Shown piece after piece: positions 47,936 through 59,100 of a stretch of DNA of 64,000 nucleotides. The stretch comes from Symsagittifera roscoffensis (Eukaryota > Xenacoelomorpha > Acoela > Convolutidae), in assembly GCF_963678635.1 (NCBI RefSeq), contig NC_087064.1, positions 1,301,926 through 1,365,925 on the forward strand, written 5' to 3'. The notes under the pieces were generated by a model. It was given only the letters and a program-made list of their open reading frames with translations, searched no databases and had not been told where the DNA came from. Position 1 is the stretch's first letter. Each line of letters starts with the position of its first letter. Both the position numbers and the translations under genes were made by a program.

Positions 47936-49772
47936 AATTTTATCAAATTTTTGAAAGATTATTTGGCAAGTTGTAAATAATGAATTGAGAGTTTTTCGAC
48001 ACTAAGGCTTCAACTAGAGAAGTGACTGTTATTTGGCTGTGTGAAACGGTTTCTTTCAACTGGAATTTGATGGACCGTTTGAGGCTCTAATTGGTCCAGA
48101 TATTGAGCAATTGGAACAAATATCTGGAAGCTGGAATTATATCATCCAGTTAAAGTATTCAGACTTGAACTTGATACGATAGCCGGTGCTTGTTGCAGAT
48201 GGAAAACACAATGCGCTGCAAGTCTAATCCGGCTCCACCAATCAAAATTGAGCAGCAGGACAGGTAAATTAGGGAAAATGCGTGACAGGATCTTAACAAG
48301 CGGACGGGTCGGCGGGTTTATTTGGGAAAAGTTGAGAGGAAAAAGGATCACGGAAAGGGGATCTAGAGCGCAATGGGGGGATTAATTGGAGATTTAATGA
48401 GCTTTTGACAAGTAGCGAATCAAGTTTCTCCAGATTATAATGTTTCTCGCCTAAGTCGAAGATAAGTATGCTTGAAAATTGAAATTTTATGAAAAATTTG
48501 ACTAACTTAATGAAATATTTGCCAGTTGCATAACACTTTAGTGTCATGGAATTAAATTAGGAATTACAAATCATCTTTCAAGTAAAAAGCTGTCAAGAGT
48601 CGTACTTTACTTACTAAAAAAAATATATAATTCGATGCAAGTTGGCATAATTGAACTGTTTTTGAAACTTAAGCCAAAGTTCTTCATTTCTTTCTCAGGG
48701 AAGAACGTTTTTGTTATAACATTAAGTAATTGAAAATTATCAACTTCGTCGTTGATTTTTGACATCGTGATTAAGGGGTATTTTGCCGAGATAAACAACT
48801 TTAAAGAGATTTCGAAATTAGGAGGATAAAACAATTACCTTATTTCTTTTCCAATTTTGATCGTTCTTTATGCAACGCTTGTTGAATCTTCTGTTCATGA
48901 GATATCAAAATCGACTGGGACCTTTTCAGCAGGAAAAATCTCCAAAAAATGAAATCTTTTTTAAATCTTTCAGACATGGGCGAGTGATGCTTCTGGTCGG
49001 CCGGCCGGGCGGGGGATGGAGTGTAGCTGAGCAAGAGCAGACAAATTGGCGCCTCCGAGAGCGGATAAAAAGCTGAGCTTTGTCAGGTTGTGATCAACAG
49101 AATAATCGCCATTTTTCACTGCCTTCAGTGACTGCTTCTAAACACTCACACTCCCCTCTGCTCGCCTAACTGAACGTGTCACGCGCACCGCTTTCTAATC
49201 TCCAGACTTGAAAAGAAGAAATCCAGCAAATTATAAAAGGTGACTGGTTCCTTCCACTGCTAAACTGGCTTTTGTGTGGTTTGTTTCAGTTAAAACCAAA
49301 CGCGCCTCCTGTCTAGACTTAGAGGTACAAACGATACGGACTGCTCAAAATGTCACCCTTTTTGGGCGCAACTCAGCTTTCCTTTTTCTAAACTTTTCAT
49401 CAAGTTCATTTCAGCCAGTTCGAATCTTTAACGCTACGGCTAATAGTTTGACAAATGTGCTCTCGTAATTTTCTTAAGAACTTTTTAGATGTTGACAAAA
49501 TTTCCAGAATATATTGGCTATTTTATGGATCTGCGCAAGTAATTTTGCATTAAAGCAAAAAACTCAAAAAAACGTTTAAGGTTTAAAAAAAGGTTTAGTA
49601 AACGTTGAAATCTTGACAAAAATAACAAGAAAAATTTTAACCGAGTTGTGAACAGAAAACAAACTATCTAGTGAGATGTCTCGATTGCCCTTAAACTCAC
49701 CGTTAATCACACACTTTCTATATAAAGAAAACTACAAGCCAGAAAAATCCATGAAACTCAACGCGAGTTGAC
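47936..49772. other. Upstream region of the TBX20-type gene; promoter not resolved
   Basis: Single-copy by eye, with no repeat family of this window. A GC-richer block at 48960-49200 (GGCCGGCCGGGCGGGGG) may be regulatory or a 5' exon. Minus-strand frames at 48607-48834 and 48840-49034 have no recognisable domains. No convincing TATA box or initiator was found. Confidence 0.35.
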
Positions 49773-50425
49773 AAAAAATGCTTATCATACTATTTCATAT
49801 TATGAAAAAGATGCTAATCGTACTGTTTCATACTATTTCATAGGCCAAAAAAAAATACTATGAAAATAGCATCATAAGCATTTTTTCCATACTATGAAAT
49901 ATTATGATAGGCATTTTTTCTATACTATGAAATGGTATGACATGCATTTTTTCCATAAATGAAAATACCAAAAAGTGTTTGTTTTGAAATTTTGTGTTTC
50001 ATCCGAAACACTAACCCTGGATTTTTGTCATAAGAAAACCCAAAGTGTAACTGGCAGTTACCACGCACATAAACTGCAAAGTGTAACTTTTTGTATACGG
50101 CTAAATAATTTTTGGTTGGAAAATTTGATAGTTGAGAAAAAAGGCCTGTTTTTTTACAAATTTATTTTTATCTAAGCAAATGAAATAAAAAATTAATAAT
50201 CGTGTTTACAAAAAAAACTCATCCTGGACTACGTTATAAACACAAAAAGTCAAATTTTGCATGCACAATTTTTTTTTCGCAAAAATTTATATATGAGCAG
50301 AAAAGCAAATTTGCAACCAAAAAAGGGATTGAAAATTTTTTATCTCACGTTTGTGTTTTTGCTTATGAAAAAAGTGCATATCATACAGTTTTCATATAAA
50401 AAAATTATATGATAAGCATTTTTTT
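49773..50425. mobile_element. Non-autonomous element related to the 924 bp element, inverted
   Basis: Ends AAAAAATGCTTATCATA (49773) and TATGATAAGCATTTTTTT (50408-50425) are inverted repeats. Near both ends many copies of CTTATCATA and TTTCATA-type motifs form subterminal palindromes. The internal stretch CCTGGACTACGTTATAAACAC near 50224 is the reverse complement of GTGTGCATAACGTAGTCCTGG at 34020, showing common origin with 33627-34550. It lacks the CCCGGG tips of that copy. Confidence 0.7.
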
Positions 50426-50914
50426 GAACAAAATCAATTTTCATTCATGTTTTTGAGAGTCAAAATGCAATCTTTCAATAAAATATTTTAAAACTCATGT
50501 AAATTCAACCAGTAACATCGTTAAATTAAATTTGAAGATTTTATTTTTTCTATTGCAAAATGCTTAAATTCAAAATTTTCAAATGAGGCGAAATTCCCGT
50601 CCTAGTCTATTGCATAAAACGGACAGTCTCCAAACCAAAAAGAAAACCTGTGAAAAATCAGAGGATTTTAGAGGATGGAGTCTCATTTTCTTCATGTCCT
50701 ACGAGCAGCAGGCAATTTTATTAACCTCTAAAGAGATCAGCAAAGTCCCAAACTAAATTTTAGGGCACCGTGTCAACTATTCTTGACAAGTTTTTAATTG
50801 ACCTGAGGACGTCACTTCATACATGGTGACTAAGCTGAGAGAAACACTCCGATTGAAACGCTTGCTTAAAAATATTAAGCGACTCAACGTTGTCACACTA
50901 CTCCATGTACTGGA

Positions 50915-50970
<56 letters not shown>

Positions 50971-51468
50971 AAATTTTCGTAAAATATATCAACAAGGCTG
51001 CTTGTACCAGGGAGGTTTTAAGCTGGCCTCTCAACTGGTATATATACGAAACATGTCGCAAACAAAACACAGAAAAATTTAGCCTGAAAAACTCATAAAA
51101 CCTTCAGCAAAGTGCGTGTCAGGACATTTGTGTCCCAGACATTTATGTCCGGGCGAAAACAGTCCAAAAAGCAAAAAGTGTCCCGGACATTTGGGTCGCC
51201 AACAAAATTGTCCGGGCTTATGCCACACTAGTCATTGACAGGATTTATTTGATCAGCTCTCAATGAAAAGGCTTGAATCGAGCAGAAATTAAAGGCAAAA
51301 TTAACACATAAGAGACAAAAATAGAGAGCAGCACATTAGAGGCAAATTAACACAGGACTCAAATCATCTATACATACCTACACAATTATTGCATCATTGA
51401 TAATGTTGCCAAACGTAGACACGAGATATCATAATGTCATTGTGATTGCTCTAGAGTTTGTGTTGACA
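50426..51468. other. Interval with microsatellite and a GTCCGGACATTT cluster; no gene
   Basis: Contains the TA microsatellite at 50917-50968. At 51119-51215 there is a cluster of short repeats (GGACATTTGTGTCCCAGACATTTATGTC pattern, spaced irregularly). No coding sequence was recognised before the FLYWCH remnant at 51469. Confidence 0.4.
50917..50968. repeat. (TA)n microsatellite
   Basis: About 25 uninterrupted TA units. Confidence 0.98.
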
Positions 51469-51807
51469 ATGGAAATCCTTATGACAAATAAAAACAATGA
51501 AATGCTAGTTCATGATGCATACGCATATTTCAAATATCACATTCTAATAAAATCCTGAATTTCGTTGCGATGTGATTTATCTAAATGCAATGGCCGTGCG
51601 CGCTTTTTCTTAGAAAACGTCACTATCAGTCATTTTCCCGATCCGGTCGATACTGAAAAACTAAATCTTGGGACAGCTTTTAAAACAAGAGCAGTTGTTG
51701 CAGATGAGCCCCCACGTCAAGTAAAAGGTGCAGCTGCAACATCAAACTATAAATCAAAGTCAATTAGTTTTTCAAAGCTGATATTGCAAAGCAATGATTT
51801 TCAATAA
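51469..51807 (+). pseudogene. FLYWCH-type zinc finger fragment with an in-frame stop
   Basis: From ATG at 51469 one frame reads NEMLVHDAYAYFKYH, a TGA at 51555-51557, then ISLRCDLSKCNGRARFF and stops at 51807. The order LVHDGYxY, aromatic, RCxxxxCxGRA and a downstream polar stretch matches FLYWCH zinc fingers. These occur in some host regulators and in Mutator-type transposase fragments. The usual WRC tryptophan is replaced by leucine (LRC) and the terminal His pair is not evident. With the stop, this is probably a dead copy or a single exon needing splicing. Which parent it had is unknown. Confidence 0.55.
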
Positions 51808-51984
51808 ATTTTTCTTTCAAAATTGAGCTAGACTTGTTTTGAAAACTGTAAAATGACCAATGTAATCAAGCTTTTCCCATCCTCTTCCACTTTTGGCTCA
51901 ATTGAGTCAACCCATTTCAACTTTGCCCTAATTTGCCCACTTTTGGGGTTTTAATTTTCAAATTTTGACCAACTTACGAAAATT

Positions 51985-52062
51985 TTTGTCGGACCCAAGA
52001 TTTGAACTTTTGATCTTGAAAACTATTGACTTCACGGCTCGGCCAAACGCGCTTTTAAATTT
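51985..52062 (-). repeat. tRNA-derived SINE-like piece
   Basis: On the minus strand: GCGCGTTTGGCCGAGCCGTG, AAGTCAATAGTTTTCAAGATC, then AAAGTTCAAATCTTGGGTCC. TTGGCCGAGCCGTGAAGTC is an A-box-like element and GTTCAAATCTTGG a B-box-like one, at tRNA-like spacing. Both resemble Ser/Leu tRNAs. Stems are imperfect, so it is a decayed SINE head or tRNA pseudogene. Confidence 0.45.
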
Positions 52063-52198
52063 CAAATTGTTCTTGAAAATTTCGTCTCGCTTTGGCTGTT
52101 CTATGCGCATGGAATTGATGCGCATAGAATCTGATGAGCATAGAACCTAATTGAGAATGATCAAACAACCTCAAAAGAACCATTCAATAACTATCACA

Positions 52199-52326
52199 AT
52201 GTCAAATCAAAGAAATTACGGAAAATTTTGTCTGGAACATGAATGTCTGGTACAATTTTATAACTTCGGACTGTTTTATCAAGGATACAAATGTCTATGC
52301 ACCAGCAAAGAATTAGTGTGCATGCG
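52199..52326 (+). other. Possible orphan exon with cysteine pattern
   Basis: ATG at 52199 opens a frame reading NYGKFCLEHECLVQF then YQGYKCLCTSKELVCM, followed by a consensus donor GTAAGT at 52327. Five cysteines with CxC spacing suggest a secreted or extracellular module. I found no partner exon downstream, and the frame is short, so this may be chance. Confidence 0.2.
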
Positions 52327-52339
52327 TAAGTAGATAGTT

Positions 52340-54006
52340 TTTTGGTTAACAGCCGAATCAAGTGTGCCCAAAAATGACTCAACCCACAATACTACAAACT
52401 TATGTATACTCTTTTATTGCTATTTGGCTAAAATTTTCTGAAAAAAATATCAACCAAATTTCACCTTATAGTCCCTTTTGAGAACATTAAGTATGCATGT
52501 CCTCTTACCTCACCTCAGCCAAACACCCCCATCCCCGAATCAAATTAATTTAAAAATCTCCAGCTCACTTTTTCATTTCGACAAAAATTGCTTAGCGCCA
52601 TTCTAATTAGCTGAAAATTCCAGCCTAGCACCAAGTTAGCACCCTCACCTCTTAAGCGCTTGAGCGGGGAGGATGTTAACTTTGGTCCTTTTAGTGTCCC
52701 TTTTAGGCCACTTACTTTTGTCGCTTTTCAGATATGTATGGACCTTACTTTGAATTTAAATGTGAGACTCTAGATACTTGTCTTGTTTCTCAACTTTGGT
52801 ACTGAAAACGGAATAATTTTCGCGCAAATGTTTTCAAAATTTTCTCGATCTGAATTGCTGTAAGCAATTATGAATTGGAATTAATTCGATTTTTTTTCTT
52901 CTAAAATAAAGTGAGTGAATAAATTTCATTTCAATTCAATTAGTTTGCTTTCCTTGGAAAATCATCTGGATTTCTCCTTATGCCGAAATTGTTGAAGTTC
53001 ATAGCTGAGTTTTAAGAGTCTCGTGACTTCTGCGTCCTGTAATAAATGGCGATATGTTTAAACTTTTTAAACATGATTTTATTGATCGGAGGGTAAAGTC
53101 ACCTCCTAAAAGGTCGGCTAGCTATAAGACAAACTCCAATTATTGGTAATTGCTCTGAAACCCTAAACGATTCAAGTCAGACCAGTCATCATGATGAAAC
53201 AATATCGCTAAAAACTTGGAATAAAAAATTGCTTTAAAAATTCATACGACATGAAGCTAAGACTCAGTGTGAGTGTATATTTTTTAACAACTGAATCAAT
53301 TGTGCGTACAAAAAAATGACAAAAAACGCTTTACAAATATTTACTCTCCCTAAAAATCAAATATTTACTATTTGTGTTAAGCTTTCCAAGAAATTTCATG
53401 TATTATAAGCAAAAACTAAAAACTAGTAACCACTGCCTGCGGTTGGTTGGAGGTTTTTTTGTTTTATGATTGAATGTAAAAATATTTTGATTTTTTCTCA
53501 TCTTAGATCTTTGTACGTAAATTAAAAAAGATCCTCATTTCCGCCCCCACCCCCCCCCAAAAATAGACCAAGTTGATATCCTCCGCCCTACGATTTATTT
53601 TGGACAAAAATTCCTCAATGCCATCTAACTTGCTGAAAACTCCAGCTCAGCACCAAGTAAGCACCCTTACCTCTAGAACGTTTTAGCAGGGATAATGTTA
53701 ACTTGGTCCTTTTTAGTGTTAGTTGCTTTCAGGATATGTATGAATTTAATTTTGAAACGATATTCTCGTCTCGTTTTTTTTCAACGTATTGTTAAATTTA
53801 AACTAATTTTATTTTATTTCGAATATCAAAAATTTACTTCTACCTAAATTTTTATCAGCTGTTTTTGAAAAACCAAAACCTTTAACTTAGTTTCCTCAGC
53901 TTTAACTGCTTACGGCAGTCTCTGAGTTCATTGAAAAGTCAATAAGAGAAATTCATAATTAGTTAGAATGGTATTAGCAATTGGGTTGATTGGCGAGATC
54001 TAGGGG
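52340..54006. other. AT-rich interval; diverged duplicate blocks, no gene
   Basis: Two diverged copies of one segment are visible: CAGCTCACTTTTTCATTTCG with AGCACCAAGTTAGCACCCTCACCTC (52560-52670), and the version at 53570-53715 (CAGCTCAGCACCAAGTAAGCACCC, then GTTAACTTGGTCC). Both are followed by GATATGTATG. They form a direct repeat about 1 kb apart. No coding features. Confidence 0.5.
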
Positions 54007-54375
54007 CCTGGGGCAGATCTAGGATTTTCTGGGGGGTGGGGGTGGGGGGCGGTGCGGATTTTCAAAAAAAAAAATCGAAATTTTTGTCGTTCTGTTTTTT
54101 AGGTCGGCCAAATTGATGTTCCAAGCTCTCCCAAAGCATCAAAAAGACCTTGTTTTGGTAAAATTGTCTGCGCCACAGGCAAAATTTTGAAAAAAAAAAA
54201 ACAGGCCAAAAAGCATTTTTAGTCACTTTTTGGAAAATTTTGACCAAAAAATTGCGCTTTTTAGGCGGGCGCTGCCACCTCAAAATGAGTATATTTGCGC
54301 CAAAGGCATCTTTAGAAAATTTTTAGGGTCCGTCACCAAATATGGATATCTCAAAATAGTACAATCTGCCCCTGG
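54007..54375. mobile_element. hAT-like MITE, third copy
   Basis: Left end CCTGGGGCAGATCTAGGATTTT, right end ATCTGCCCCTGG: 12-base inverted termini with one mismatch, the best-preserved ends of the family here. It shares internal blocks with 43831 and 45893. G-rich after the left end. No transposase. Confidence 0.75.
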
Positions 54376-54486
54376 CAAGATTATTTCTGTTCTTAACACA
54401 AGCACATGAAGTAGCTCACAATTTTCAGGCTTCAAAGTGCAAAATTTTTCCTAATTTTTGGTAGTACCGACTTCCTTTTCAATTAA

Positions 54487-55007
54487 TTGTTCCGACTTTT
54501 GATACGAAAGTAACGGAATATTTGTGCTCGGGGTGGGTTTTTTTTTCTTCAGACAAATTTCGACTTTTTAACTAGCCATTTTTGACGGAATTTTTTTATA
54601 TCATTCGAAAGGTATTGTTGCCCTGAGCTCAAATTTGAAAAGATATTTGTGATCATTTTTTGTAAAGTTATGGAGGTTTAAAGATTGCCATTTTGGCCAA
54701 TTTGAGACAATTAACGCGCGATATATTTCGAGCTATTAACGCGTAAACGAGATTTAATCCGTCTTAGAAATCGTTCCAAATTGGTTCAAGTAAGCTCATA
54801 TGCCCTAATTGATTTGTTAATAGGAGCAAAATCTATCACTTAGTACTTATTATGATGTGTGGGAGGATGATTTTTTTTTTAATCAAATTTTAGAAAAAAA
54901 TTTCATTTTTTTTAATTACATTTAATTTTTTTATGTTATTACTGCTCCATAAAACTTAAAAAGCAGTCGGAACATTAAGGCTTTGCCCTGATACGAGCAT
55001 TCTTGTT
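54487..55007 (-). mobile_element. Interspersed ~520 bp element, copy 2 (inverted)
   Basis: Reverse-complement relative of 37214-37734: TTGTTCCGAC at 54487 and GAGCATTCTTGTT at 55007 are its ends. It also shares the internal GAGCTCAAATTTGAAAAGATATTTGTGATC and ACGCGCGATATATTTCG type blocks. A short, older piece of the same family lies at 56519-56590. Confidence 0.8.
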
Positions 55008-55559
55008 TACTTTCATGTTTAATTATACAGCGTGTTAAAATGTAGAATTAGAATGAGAAATGGCCTAAAATAGAAATTAGTGGTTTTAGTTTGCTAAATT
55101 AGGAAATGGTAGGGATTCAAATTTAACGGTGTTTTTGCAGCTGAAAAAAAAAACCGATCACAATTCACTACACTCTCAAAATTAATTGATTGAGGAGAAG
55201 CATCTTTTTTATGTGATTGAGAAAAAAATATTTTGTTTAACATGAAATTTTTTCAGTTTTTTAATGAAATACAATGTATTTGCGAAGAATCAGAAACTTA
55301 AAAAAAAATACTTTCCAAACTTTGTAAGAAATCTTAAATTACCGGGAATTTTGTGGAACACTTCCAATTCGATTTACGATAGAAGAATTTTTTGCAGGAT
55401 GGTCTATCCATAATTTTTATAGTTTTTCCGACCAAAGAAGCTAATTTTGGTTGCAGCTGAACGCCTCTGCTACTGGAGGGCGTAGTAGCATATCGATCAT
55501 ATCATTATTTCTTTGCTAATATTTGTTGACAAGAATCAGAGTAGAAATAATATTTATCG

Positions 55560-58500
55560 TCGGCCGACCCGCTCCACTCCCCCCATGGGGCTATAGAAGA
55601 GCAGGCATAAAAGTACCCCTACGCGGTCTGGGGCATTAGAGGGGATAGATTTAACGGGTGGTTCGGCTGGACAAGATAGTATCGGCGGGGCTATATTAAA
55701 CGGCCGTTACTTTCGGTTAGTTAACACCTTAGCGTGCGAATCGGGTAGCAGCAAGTACAAGTCGTGTAGTGTAATATCGACATTTAACACCATTAGAAGA
55801 TTAAATAGTTTTGGCGCCAATCGTCTGAATTGAGAGGGATCAAATTGTCAAGAAAATCTTTTCAATTCAACATAATGCTTTACACCGAATTTAATCTAAT
55901 GCCGCATTATAATATACTCTATTCGTCGCTAATTCTCTCTAAAACTACCAGGCTAATCCAAAGCGCTCTTTAAAGTATCCCATTATTAAAAAGCTTTCTC
56001 AAGAATTAAACTATTATTTCAGAATATCCAATAAAACAAGCTGGCCTTCCTAAGGAAACAAACAATCCAACTGTTCATGAAAGCATTCAGCTCCCACTCA
56101 ACCCACCATATGCCAGAGCCGGCTAATTTTAAATTTTTCCTAATAATGTTTTTCAAATGTAAACAGATCTGAAAGATTGTTTTGCGACCGTCCTACCCCT
56201 ACAGTGTATATACAATTTCTAGCCCTGTAATCGAACAATGGAAGTGTTCATCCCTTAACCATCTGTCTTTTTTCTACCTTCTCGCGATGAATTCTCCATT
56301 TTACGATGCAATGGGAAGGGCGGTCTGATAATTAACGCAAGATCTACCAAAAATTTACTCAAATTGAATAATTTTCATTAAGTATACCTAGTTAATGAGT
56401 AATTATAAAAATTCTTGTAATTCGAAAAATTCTTTCAATTGTTCGCTTTGAGAAATCTAGAAAAAACTCTGAGAAAGTATTTAATTATTGTTGCGAGTAT
56501 CGATGAAAGGATGGAATATTTTTCTTCAGACAAACTTTGACTTTTCAACTAGCTACTTTTGATTGCAGTTTCTTATCCATTCGGGTCTTTTACGCCCCCC
56601 CCCTCCCCCTAAATGACAAAAAATTAAAATAAGGCACTGCAATTTATTAAGATGGGGCTGACCAAAACTCAGTGCTTTACTCATTTTAGCCTCAAACTTG
56701 CTCTTTTCTTTATTTTTTGCTGCTTTCTACACATAAATTTCATCAAATTTAGACCAAATGTGTTTTAATTTATCGTTTAATTTCATGTTTTTATTCGCAC
56801 TGATCAAAATTCTTTCAAAGCTCTGGATATCAGTCTTGCATTTCTAGGCAAAACTGATCCAACTATTGCATTAAATTTTTTCATTTTAACTTTTTATCAA
56901 TTAGGAGAGGCATTAGCGGATTTAGGGGGGGGGGGGGGGGGGGCTTACGTTCCCTCTTTTCAGGGATTCGACCTCCTGCCGACCCAAAGGGCCCCCCTTT
57001 GTACTTTTTTGAGATATACATTTTTGGATGACTGACCTTAAACTTTTCTAAAGGCCCCTTGGCGCCAATATATACTAAATTTGATGGGGGAGCTCGCGTA
57101 TGGGGATGATTTTCTGGGACCACAATCAATAGAGTTAATGTTGATTGTACACCAAGCGTGTAGATTTAAGGGATTGCATCTCTAGGTCCGTTCACTCTCA
57201 CTAAAATAACGGCACCTCAAAGTGGTCCCTTTGGCAATGAATTCAGCGGGGCGACCGATGCTTACTACTATCCTTAATCCCGAAAGGGATAAATTGGTGG
57301 CAACTCTTCCCTACTGTATTCTGTTACTTGCCCCCTTAGTGAACTGCTCTTGAGGCTGTCTCGACCGCTCCCACGATCGCAAGTATTTCGAGTTGTAATT
57401 TAAATCAGATAAATATTGGTCCAATTACAGAAAACTCTAAATGGCCAGAATAAAATCTTATAACCTAATCAATTAGAAAGGGTCCCCGATCAATCAACAC
57501 AGCTGCCTAATTGCATTGCAATTCCAACTAACTTAACTAACATTTCTTTCTTTCTCTAGAGAATCCTATTTAATGAATAACAGAGAGTAATTACTCAGTT
57601 CGACCTGCTTAAATTATTGGTGTCACTATGGATCATTATTCCTTTTATGAACTTTAACTGATCCTTTTAACTTCACAGTTTCCTGTTCTCTAACTCTGCG
57701 AACCAACTTTCCACTAACTTTGCTATAATTTTTCTCTAACTAACAATGAGAACCAACCGTTCGCTCTCACAGAACCATTGTTCTCTCTAGTTAACTGCAG
57801 GAACCCAACTACTCTCACTAGTAGCTAATTTTTGTTCTGCCTAGGGTAGGCTGCTTTTTACTCTCTATATGTTTTCCTATTTGAGTTTCAGTTATAGTTA
57901 GAGTTATGGTCATCCCTACAAGTCCTGACATTTACTCTGGTAACCCTTTCACAGTGTCTTTACCGGATTCTTCCTATGTTGACACTAGTTTTATACTGCA
58001 AGTTCATTATAGGATTCTCTAAATAAGTTGTGCAAATGTCAAGTCCAATTTCACCTCTAAGCCGAGTTATGTTTAAGTCTCCCATTTTTTTTTGAGTTAT
58101 GTGATTAACGTTCCGACCTCCCGAGGGTAGAAGAAGACCCTTTCTATGGATCACTACTTCCATGCAAGCGTCTAAAATTCCAGTCTATACTCAAATCCCG
58201 ACCTTCTAGCTATCAGGTGAACGTAATTCGCTTATTAGGGGTCAACTTGTACCGAAAAGTCAACTCCGGGAGATGGGTAAAGACTCCGTCCGTTCGTGTA
58301 ATTTAGGAGACCTACTGCCAGTCCTATGCTCATATTACTGCCAATTTTCTCTGGGACTACTTTCCTTTAATCTGACTGAATTTTTATTAATGGCTAATTC
58401 GCCAAGTTTGAGTCTATTATCACTTGTGCCGGGAAAAGGCTATACAGCGGAAGGGGCCGTCGGAGGGAGTTTACTCACAAAGGGTCTCCCTGCTGATTAA

Positions 58501-59100
58501 TTTGCGTAAATTGCCTATTTCCGGTTTATGGGGTATTTCTCCCAAGCGCAAACAATTTCCGGTCCAACATTTAATAACTTCCGGTCGTACTAATAACTTA
58601 CGGTTTGGCTCAAGTTATAACACATGATGTACCTTGCCGCTACCTATGTATCCCAAAGGTTAAGCTCCCTGCTTTCGGTGGGGCTTGAGAAACGGCTTCC
58701 AGAAGTCGAGGTGGGCTATTTGCGTAGGGCATTGAACCGGAAGTAGGCGTCCAGAAGGTCTGGGATTCTAAACTTAAGCTTCCCTCGAATAGGTCTTTAA
58801 CATACTCTATTTTGGTTCCATTCCAACCGCTGGTTGCCGAGGTCTGATAGGGCTATTTGCACTTCCGGAAACCGTTATCACTTGGGGCAGGGGTGTCCGA
58901 GGGTTCTAGATATTTGCATGCCCGGTTCAAATCATCTCCAGTATCTGTCCTATGAAATTCATAAAGCTAGCCCGGTAGTTTCCAATTAAGAGGGGGTTTA
59001 TCACATTTTACTTCACCTGGGTTTTCAGTAACTGGAGGGACTATATCTTTGAAGAATCGTACTTATTTTGGACTTGACTGTTTGTTTACTTTTCTTCTTA
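55560..59100. other. Block of different composition; no feature recognised
   Basis: GC is clearly higher than the AT-rich neighbours, with few A/T runs, and the boundaries look sharp near 55560 and 59060. Short motifs recur (CTTCCGGT or ACCGGAAG at least six times between 58520 and 58870). No rRNA, tRNA or known protein was recognised in either strand; open stretches are under 80 codons. It contains a MITE piece at 56903-57110. It may be an old, foreign or organelle-derived insertion, or a decayed element; I cannot decide. Confidence 0.45.
56903..57110 (-). mobile_element. hAT-like MITE fragment, inverted, with G run
   Basis: Reading on the minus strand: TATTGGCGCCAAGGGGCC, then GATATACATTTTTGG-type and CCCTTTGGGTCGGCAGG blocks shared with 45893-46265, ending in CCGCTAATGCC. 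An uninterrupted run of 19 G lies at 56925-56943. Confidence 0.6.

Noticed and set aside
55560..59100. Ribosomal RNA or mitochondrial DNA insertion
   Set aside because: I looked for universal SSU and LSU motifs and for tRNA cloverleaves in both strands and found none; the idea stays open only as a search to run.
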